Part shown: positions 56,319 to 64,000 of the stretch, piece after piece
How positions within the stretch are numbered: the first letter of the stretch is position 1
How the letters are laid out: each line of letters starts with the position of its first letter
NCBI GenBank assembly: GCA_002286855.1
Contig: NRSV01000007.1
Span: 135,277 to 199,276, forward strand
Direction of reading: 5' to 3'
From: Bipolaris cookei
Taxonomy: Eukaryota; Ascomycota; Dothideomycetes; Pleosporales; Pleosporaceae
DNA length: 64,000 nt
Position numbers and translations under genes: made by a program
Notes under the pieces: model-generated
Seen by the model: only the letters and a program-made list of their open reading frames with translations
Told to the model about the DNA's origin: nothing
Databases searched by the model: none

Positions 56319-59300
56319 TCATCGCACAGGTCTGAGCACCTCCCAATCCCTCATATTCTGCATATCATCGGGCTCATCGTCCATCAAGCTCCTCCCACCC
56401 ATACCGCTCCGTCCACCTCCGTTAGTGTTTGTCCGTGGAGGCAGAGCCGGCTTACGATCATCGTCGTCAATCAAGTTTTGTATCGGTTTCCGTGCAAGGT
56501 TAGGAGGAGGTGCCATTGATCGTTTCGCTGGAGGTGGAGGATACGCTCTCGATTCCTCCATTGGCGGATCATCGCGGTATCTTTGAAGCGGCGGGGTCGG
56601 TGATGTGCGTGTGGAAGATGATCTCGTAAGAAGAGCCGGTTTCTTGTTCGGAATTGGCGGAGGAGCAGGTTTACGGAGTACCTGTGGTTTGCTGTTGCCG
56701 GGAGGTTGGTTTTGGGGCAACATGTTTGAGGCCCGGTAGGGTAGACTAGGTAAAGAGTGTGTTGAAGCTCCTGAGCCGGACCGCCGAAGATCATTCAACC
56801 CGTCTCGCGAGTCTTCTGAGCCGAGAATCTGCTGTGCATGGCCTGGATACAGCGGTGCAATCATCTTGCGTGCCGCTGACTTCTGCGTTGCTGCTAAGTT
56901 TGCCGAAGATATCGGGTTGTTGAAGTCAACCGTGCGTGCCCTTTGCGAGCCACGTGCTGGCGGTGGCTCTGGTCTGCTACGATTGTTCTGCAATTGCTTA
57001 ATATCCACCCAGTCTGGTTCTGGGCTGGGGGTGAAGGGATTGCTAGGTCTATTTAGGTTGGCCAAGAGATCGCTAGATGGCGGCTGGACGCGCGCTTTTG
57101 CTGGGAGACCTTTGGAAAATGAGCATCCATGCTACAGCAGAGAGGAGGGCAAAAGTACCGTTGTCAAGCCACCATTTCCTCCGATCCGAGCTTGCCGGTG
57201 GTAGTCCTGGCTCTATGCTGTCGTATCCAAGCAAGTCTTCATCGTCTGTTTCATCTTCCCCTAAATGGTCAGCTGCCCTTGTGTCACCAACAAATTCCCT
57301 TCGCTGTCTATACAGAGCCGCTTTCAAACTCTCCTTCTTCTTTTCATCAACTCTTTGCACCAAGACTTGGAACGTCGCATAGACTGGTCGATGATCGGAA
57401 AATCGAAGGGGCGCGTCGTTGTAGTGTATCTGTCGAATATTGTCGCCTTTGCGGAGAACACGGTCACACCATGCGGGTATGCGTGCTTTTTCCGATGTAT
57501 CATACTGATCACTATTTAGATCATACTTGTAAGTGGGTGGGAAGGCAATGCGCGCTTCTGAATAATAGGGGAAGGTTAAGCCTGCGACCATCTGCAAGTT
57601 AAGCTAGGGCGTGTCAGTAGCGATCATTACCATGAAAGCGAAACAACTAACCTGGTCGTTCTCATATAGCGTCTCAAGATCGCCGACATGGCACAATTTC
57701 TTCACCTTCTCGTTACTCAGGCCTATCCGGTAGTTGAAGTCACCAAGCCATATCACGGTATCATGGTCGTCGATTGATCTGTTTCTCTGGAATCGCAGTC
57801 CGTGGCTGATTGTCTTGTAGTCGCGGTTGCGTTCTTCGTAGTTGGCAAAACCAGCTGCAAGATGTGCAGTGACGAGGCAGATTGAGGTATTGGCATATTC
57901 GAAGCGGATTGCCACAGCACCTTTGTTGCCAGCCATGCCAGACATACCGGTCTAACAAGTTGGTTAGTATTTTGATATCACAACTAAAACCTTTGTATCT
58001 ACCTTCTTCAAAGCACCCTCAACATTCTTGATGTGCTTCAGACAATCTGACCGGATAAAAACTGACAAGCTTGCCCCGACTAGCTGCCCACCTCTGAGCA
58101 TAACATATTCATCCTTGCCGTATCTTTCAGAGTTTCTGTTCAGACACGTCCTTACGGCTTCTTCCCAAGCCTCTCGTCGGTCTGGGTCTGTAGACATGAT
58201 CTGCTGCGGGCTCAACTCAACGATTTCTTGGAATCCCACAGCCACTATCTCGGGGCACCGTTGCGAAGCATCGACATCAGGACACAGCCATGGCGACAGA
58301 TCACTTCTGATACCATCTGTCTTTCCGTTCAGGTTGAATGTCCCAACAAGTATGTTGATCATCTCGGTTTCTGAATACTCTGCAGACTGCCTTGCAAGCT
58401 CGGTGACAACAAAGTCGTTTATTGGGTCATAAAGGTGCACTGGCACTTGGCCAATGAGTCGTCCGAGAAGCATGTCGATTGTGTTTTGCCGCCCCTTATC
58501 CGCAAAGTTGTTGATGTACATTCGCGTAGCGCTTTTCCGAGCATCCGCAAGAGCACCGGCAAGCGACATCTTTCCAGATCGCGTAAAAGAGGACTTCAAA
58601 GCGCCGGTGCCGGCATAAATCTTGGATAGAGCATCGCCGTTATCTGCCCACATGCTTGAGTGCCTGGCCCAGAAGTCTTGACTGGCTCTGAGGCCTTTGT
58701 GGCTCAAAAACAATTCAAGCGCCATCTTGCTGATGATGGTTTGGACTAGATTCGTGCGATCGAGACAATCTAGACAGTTCGTTCTAAAAATTCCCTCTTG
58801 CTGCAATATGCTCATTGTCCGTCGAACAAGATAGTCTTGCCCGTTGTGTCTCGTCTGCTCTTCTACCTCTTCAGAAAGGTAGTATCCAAAGCCTTCTGCG
58901 GAGACTTGGATCCATCTGGCGATCATGCTGGCCATCTCGTACCCACCTGGTCCACGTGTCTCGGCATGAAAATCGTATTCGGTGAGCTTGATTAGATCAT
59001 GTTCATGTTGAGCAGGATCATGCCCGTGGTTCAGCGGACTGTTGCGGATATGACCACGATATCTATATGACAACTCCAGCTCATTCTGCTTTTCGTTGCT
59101 CAGCAAATTGACTACGTGTATCGTACCATAGCTCAGTTCTAGGTTTTCAAAGTGCTTGTCAAAAGCCGGCTGAGTGGCTTCTGGAGATCGCGTAATGGTG
59201 ATCTTCTGTTGATTAGGCAAAAGGCCAGCTTGTTGCTCCCAAAAGATAGGCACACTTCCTCGTACTTGTACGTACGAGAAGCAAGCTCCTGATGGAGCCC

Positions 59301-60222
59301 AATGGATTGTTTCAGTCTCAACAAAGTTTGCGACGTTTCCGTCGTCGTCGATGCCTCGTGAGTTGAACCTGGTACCAGCCCTTTTGCATGATAGTCTAGA
59401 AATAAGGGTCATGGAAGAAGGCATGCCTGAGTCTTGGACCCTGATGGGTGCCGAGGCCTTGGGGATTGTAATCGTAAGCGCGAAACCGCGAATCGCTGAT
59501 GTCAGGATTCCCGATGCGTCCAGCGCCTCTTTATCCCTCGATGCGAGCCTGCTCCTGAAGTCTACCAGTGGCTGTATCATGTATGAATTCCACAGAAACC
59601 CGGCATCTAGACTATCGATGGAGACGGTGGTGGCGTCTGTGGTACGATCTTGCAACCGCCTGGTAAGGTCAAAGTCTGAGCTATAGTAGAAGGTTCCGCT
59701 GCTGAGAATCTTCTTGAGCGCCAGACACGGGTGCTCCGTCGGGTTTTGTTCTTTCCTGCCCCCAAACCCCATTTCGTATCCCTCGTCGTCTATTGTATCC
59801 GTAGGGTAGGGGTTGACTTCATTGTCGAGCAGCATGTCATAGCTCGTGCTGGTCAGGCAGTAGAAGCCAACAGAGTGTATTCGTTGCACGGTCTCGCCTG
59901 GCCGTACAGTCGCGACTTTGCTTGCGCCGTTGACTATGATTAAGAAGACATTATTGTCCACGGTAATCAATCCCAGAGTACCATGTACATTGACTGAATT
60001 TATAGCCCTGTAGTCCTCCAGGTCGATTTCCTCCAACCGTGTGAACTCGACCATGCAGCGCGCGACGCCAGCGCCATTGCTTCCCAGCGACGTTGACGAA
60101 GAATTTGGATTCCCATTGTGCTCGGTGGTGGAGGCGCTGTGTCGGAGGACGAGGGCGTGGGTTGAGGTAGCAAGTGCGATTGCACGGTGCGGGTAGTCTT
60201 TGATCAGGACGCGGATAGACAT
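56319..60222 (-). CDS. INP53: Synaptojanin-like Sac/inositol polyphosphate 5-phosphatase
   Basis: Four exons (60222-58003, 57951-57652, 57603-57159, 57109-56319) give 1251 residues. The N-terminal Sac domain has CLDCLDRTN (Cys about 482), the CX5RT phosphatase motif, so it should be active. The 5-phosphatase domain follows from about 590: LVGTFNLNGK, VAVGFQEIVELSP, NKGAVAIRF, WLGDFNYR (808-815), PAWCDRVL (883-890) and SDHRPV (909-914). The tail is Pro/Arg/Ser-rich with several PxxP motifs, like the endocytic-adaptor tails of Inp52/Inp53. The enzyme removes phosphates from PI(4,5)P2 and other phosphoinositides at endocytic and trans-Golgi membranes. The last intron has two in-frame 3' sites 9 nt apart; I used the one giving DNGLPAKARV. 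The start is the ATG at MSIRVLIKDYP. Confidence 0.92.
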
Positions 60223-60816
60223 TGTTGGTGGTAAGGGAGTGCGACAAGCGGCTCGACGGGCGCTTCGGTCATGTCCCACTTGCTCTACTTACGTGCAGCG
60301 GTGAAGAGTGCTTGCGCGCAAAGTATGACGGTCGTGGCAAGTAAGCACGTGTACTTGGAGGATTGTTTTCAGCTATGGGAATAATCTTGGTCTCAATGCT
60401 GATGCAACCCTGGACTCATGCACATACGAAACCGCTCCGCTGGTGCCCAAGGCTTCCCTGGCCATCGCTTGTACCGGCAACCGGAAGCGGGTTTTCTGTG
60501 GCTAGGACTTTGTCTGCGCCCAATACTTTGGCTCTCTGAAAGAGCGGCGTCCGGACGTGCGTTGGGCCACCGTCGTCATCCAGGGACCGCCTCAGCAATG
60601 ACCTCACTCACGGCCACTAAGCTTTGGAACAAACAGGAGCATGTCATTAAATTGTAACAAGGCCACTACGTACTATATGCAAATTCACAGTATCTGCCAA
60701 AGAATTATTTCAACATCATCAACATGAGCACGATTGAATCGGCCAGACGCGCCTTGCAAACGGGATACGTCTCCCTCACTATAGCATGGTAGAAGGCCCT
60801 GGCAAGGTACCAATGA
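60223..60816. other. Intergenic upstream of the synaptojanin-like gene
   Basis: 594 bp with no supported gene; it holds the synaptojanin-like promoter and the 3' flank of the next gene. Confidence 0.45.
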
Positions 60817-61491
60817 TTACCGGCCGTAGTCCCTCCTCCGCCTCCCGTCATTTTCCCCGATTGACACCCTCATGTTGGTGGTTTCTCTATAGCCTCCTCT
60901 CGAATCGTCGTAGCCTGCACGACTACGGCTACGCTGTCTGCTCCGGTCTCGCGTCTGATATCTCTCGTAGTGATCGCTCTCGCTCGACGCAGGCTCCACG
61001 TATCGGTAGTGCTCGTAGCGTGGGTTGTCAGGGCTGTAAGCTCGTTGGCGCTCACGCCGGACCTCGCGCTCCCGGTACACATATTCACTACGGTCAAGAC
61101 TAGACGTATGAGAGGTGATGCTAGATCGTGGAGAGACCTCGACGTAGTGCGCGCCGCCGTGATGCGAAGTATGGTGAGATGAGACATGGCTTGGCGGCGG
61201 TGGAGGAGCAGGCATAGGCGCCGGCGGTGGTGGTGGAAGAGGCGGAGAAGGCTGGATAAACACAGGCACTGGCTGCGGCGCGGGAATCTGGAGAGGTTTT
61301 GGCGATGGTACAGCAATGTAGGATGACGAGGGCCGTGGAGGTGAGTCGCGAACAACCTCACTGCGCGAGTAGCGGCGCTCAATGTCGCGCGAATGTCGCG
61401 ATACACGGCGACGGGGTGGAGAGCGGGCACGCTGCACCACGCGGTAAGGGACTATGTGGTCCTCTTCCTGCTTAACTTTGACAAGACACAT
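60817..61491 (-). CDS. Disordered Arg/Pro/Ser-rich protein with MCLVKV start
   Basis: A single exon encodes 224 residues from the ATG at 61491. The frame is open upstream to 61812, but that part is Cys/Leu-rich and unlike the rest, so I treat it as leader. The start MCLVKVKQEEDHIVPYRVVQR recalls a conserved short start of uncharacterised fungal proteins. The rest has no globular domain: SPPRRRVSRHSRD, a proline block (PPLPPPPPAPMPAPPPPP, about 94-111), His/Ser repeats and an RS/RE/RY-rich C-terminus (SRQRSRSRAG). RS-like tails suggest an RNA-linked or nuclear role, but this is a guess. Confidence 0.6.
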   Translation of the reverse strand: MCLVKVKQEEDHIVPYRVVQRARSPPRRRVSRHSRDIERRYSRSEVVRDSPPRPSSSYIAVPSPKPLQIPAPQPVPVFIQPSPPLPPPPPAPMPAPPPPPSHVSSHHTSHHGGAHYVEVSPRSSITSHTSSLDRSEYVYREREVRRERQRAYSPDNPRYEHYRYVEPASSESDHYERYQTRDRSRQRSRSRAGYDDSRGGYRETTNMRVSIGENDGRRRRDYGR

Positions 61492-62289
61492 GGTCCCTTT
61501 CTCTCTCTTCGCTATGTAACCCGCTGGCAGCGACGAGAGTCGAAAAGTGGGAAGCTTTGATTGCGATCGCAATGTGATTCGTGGGGACCGATCAGCGTGG
61601 GGTTGCCCGATCGAAGACGCGGACGGAGCACAACACAACCAAAGCACGCGCAAACGAGGGCAGATAGAGAAGCGGGAAAAAAGGCAGCAGAGCTTAAGAA
61701 TATCAACAGGAAGATTGCATAAGTATACGCCCCAGAGATTGGGCAGTCGATGCCCAGCCACAGCTGACCCCCCCATGTCGCTTTCATGCTGCTCCGCCTT
61801 GGAACGGGACATGTGAGTACATACGATGACGAGGTCTAGGCTCGTCTAAGTAACAACGGTGTGCTAGCCTGCAGGCTGCAGGCTAGCCCCAGGTACAAGC
61901 CACCATGGTTAACAGCCAAGGCAGAAGTAAGTTCAATCATATTTCCCGTAGCCGTGTAGACTCGTGACAATCGTGCCGCATCCCACGTACAAAACAATAC
62001 ATGTTCCACCCACTTGCTATCTCAAATTATACATGAACCACCTAGATACCTCGACAAGCCTGCCTATCCTCTTCTCACGCACGTGTGAAATCTTTGGAGA
62101 TTGCCGTCAGTAGGTCCGTCATACAACCTGCCCTACAATATCGGTCACGTATCCATCCAGTGCCCGAAGGCATGTCTTTTGCTGAGTCTGCAAGTGTGCC
62201 GCTGGGCGTGACGGGCGATAGAAGTGGGAGGTACTCTCGTGTCGATTTCATATATGTACACACATCCGAAGACAAGAACATGACTACCA
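61492..62289. other. Intergenic between the MCLVKV gene and the F-BAR/RhoGAP gene
   Basis: 798 bp; includes a perfect tandem CTGCAGGCTGCAGGCTAG-like segment near 61870-61885. No gene is supported. Confidence 0.45.
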
Positions 62290-64000
62290 CTAGTCGTCCA
62301 TGGGCTTGTCCTCCAGTGTAACGCCTCGGGGCGCTGTGTCTTCACTTCTGGTGCTACCGGTTGAGTCCCTGTTACCTCTCGTCAAGCTGCCAGCAGTCTT
62401 CCGGGGAAAAGGTACCCTGGTACTTGAGGGCGCAGGATGCTCGACAGGAGCAGCTTCAGTAGCACCATTTGTAGTAGCAGGAGCGATTTCGCCGGTAGAA
62501 CTATCATCACTTCCGGGTACTTCAAGCGATCCACGGTTTCCATTGGCCTTTCGCGAATCAGTAGGTGACGATGTGTTGACTGGGAATCGTGTGGCGCTTC
62601 GGTCTCGGCGATGAGATCCTGATACTCGCGAGCTAGGCGCTGGCGAGGTTGCCCGTGGTGATCGCTGAGCAGCAATGGCACGTTGCCGCTCCTCCATGTT
62701 TGCACGTCGGTTACTCTCATCTGTAGAGATTGCACGGGGGCGCTGAGCACCAGAGGATGAGTGTGTGAGTGTGCTGGCGCGCTTCAACTCTCCGAAAATC
62801 GCATCCTTGTGCGCAAACAGATCGCGCACCAGGCGGTAACTATATCGTTCATTCATAGTCAGACTTGACTCTTGCTTGGGCCTGAGGATGCATGGCGCAA
62901 GCGTATTGGTTAGTGCCGTGACGTACGTCTCATCAGCCGACGTCAGCTCAATAAGACGGGTAAAGTGTGTGCAGATAGCATCCAGTGTCGCAATATTGGC
63001 AAGACGCAGTTGGCCAAGAGTTGACTGGATGACAGAAATCCTTGTCTCTTCAGAGACGTCGGTTGCAGTAGTGCTGTAAATGGTCTTGACAATTTCGTAA
63101 ACATGGGAAGAAACCAATGAGTCTAGTGTAATTAGTAAAAGAGCCTATGATTGTCTCGTGGAGTGCATACCAGGAAGTTCCAGGAGGTAGAGCTTGAGGA
63201 CGCTGGCAACAATTGGTACGTCATACTTCTCAAGCAGGTCGTCGGGGAATCTTTTGCCGGTGTTGATCTCGGATCTGAGAGTGTGAGTTTGGGACAGAGG
63301 TACGTCGACTAGCCAGATACCCCGACGGGCCTCGTCGCCCTCGAGATCAGGGTAGTGATTGTCCAAGAAAGTGAGTATGGTAGTGATGATTATTGGCACA
63401 CGCTTCTTGTCCGAACGCGCCCGAGCCTCCAAATCTACACCAAAGGTTTGCTCTGCGTGATTGTCAGTATCTCATAAAAAGTGGAACTAGAAAACACCGT
63501 ACCATCCACAGAGTTATAGTAGTTCTCGTATGTTATAACTCTTGGCACAAATGGGCCTGTCCTGTAGTTCTCGAGCATGTACCGCAAATCACCCAGCGGC
63601 TGCACTGTTTCTTGGAAAAGCATCATCTTGTCCACAGTGCTTTGCAAGCTAGGAATGACGTTGCTTACGGCTCCAGAAAAGTCCAGAATGACCGCCTTGA
63701 TGGCCTTGAGTCTATCCAGCTCGCAGCGCTCCATGAACTTGAGATGATCCACCATTGCCTCCTCCAAATTACACCTCAAGGAGTCGAGTTTCTTCACCGA
63801 GGCCTTGTATCGCTCGTCAGCTTCACGAGCCTCTCGCCTCAGTCTCTCTGCCGGCGTTTCATTCGGGTATTGGTTGTTGAGCGGGTTCCATCCCTGCAGG
63901 TACTCTTGCACGGTTCCGACAGGAGTGTCGACGGTGATGCTATCGACCGATGAGTTCGACATGGTAGTGGAGGAGCGTGCCATGGGCTGCTTCTTCTCAG
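62290..64000 (-). CDS. RGD2: F-BAR/RhoGAP protein, 3' part (5' end off the window)
   Basis: Three visible exons (64000-63503, 63452-63171, 63122-62290) keep one frame; the frame is still open at the window edge, so the gene starts to the right. The ATG at 63983 is probably internal. The first visible part is the second half of an F-BAR (ERCELDRLKAIKAVILDFSG; NVIPSLQSTVDKMMLF). RhoGAP homology follows from FGVDLEARARSDKKRVPIIITTIL to LPDSLVSSHVYEIVKTIY, and then a Ser/Arg-rich tail. F-BAR plus RhoGAP, often with a DEP domain before, is the Rgd2 type that acts on Cdc42/Rho5 at growth sites. The usual arginine-finger motif GIFRxxG is replaced by GIWLVDVPLS. The upstream DEP and first F-BAR half are assumed, not seen. 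Confidence 0.85.

Noticed and set aside
61492..61812. N-terminal extension of the MCLVKV protein
   Set aside because: Open but Cys/Leu-rich and unlike the rest; MCLVKV looks like the true start.

Overview
The window is nuclear DNA of a filamentous ascomycete. The reasons are short introns (about 50-180 bp) with GT..AG ends and CTRAC/TACTAAC-like branch points, pyrimidine-rich leaders, Zn(II)2Cys6 regulators and fungal versions of housekeeping genes. The gene set and RIP-like pseudogenes suggest a Dothideomycete, perhaps Pleosporales; that placement is inference. About 27 genes and 2 pseudogenes are supported. Most are multi-exon, and I joined the exons by hand so that the frame closes across every splice junction. 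No tRNA, rRNA, CRISPR array or intact transposon was recognised.

Layout, left to right. 1-16 kb: the 3' end of an unknown gene, ornithine decarboxylase (SPE1), a divergent pair of mitoribosomal mS41 (FYV4) and Arp2/3 subunit ARPC1, a four-exon Zn2Cys6 regulator, a small two-exon membrane protein, and a second Zn2Cys6 regulator. 16-34 kb: a LYAR-type zinc-finger protein, the sulfhydryl oxidase ERV2 divergent from a branched-chain aminotransferase, a DEN1-type Ulp1-fold protease, ER alpha-1,2-mannosidase MNS1, ribosomal protein eL38 divergent from a 91-aa Ish1-like membrane protein, a decayed lineage-specific gene, NAD-isocitrate dehydrogenase subunit 1, and BUD23 divergent from the COPII cargo adaptor SVP26. 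35-46 kb: the NatB auxiliary subunit MDM20, then a looser pocket holding a nucleoside 2-deoxyribosyltransferase-like protein, a cysteine-rich zinc-ribbon-like protein and an HNH-nuclease pseudogene. 46-64 kb: a run of minus-strand genes: DPH4, a 14-3-3 protein with microexons, a CCDC90/FMP32-like mitochondrial protein, a WW-PhoD-like phosphatase fusion, a synaptojanin-like Sac/5-phosphatase, a disordered MCLVKV-start protein, and the 3' part of an F-BAR/RhoGAP protein cut by the window edge.

The genes do not form a biosynthetic cluster; the window is a core chromosome segment. Shared themes are the secretory pathway (ERV2, MNS1, SVP26), translation and ribosome assembly (eL38, mS41, BUD23, LYAR, DPH4) and membrane/actin traffic (ARPC1, synaptojanin, F-BAR GAP). 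The 28.7-31 kb and 39-46 kb stretches look like accessory or relic DNA. The most striking signals are an HNH pseudogene with seven in-frame stops, all explainable by C-to-T change and with no frameshift (RIP-like), and a 14-3-3 gene whose start is split into exons of 12, 8, 47, 20 and 12 nt.
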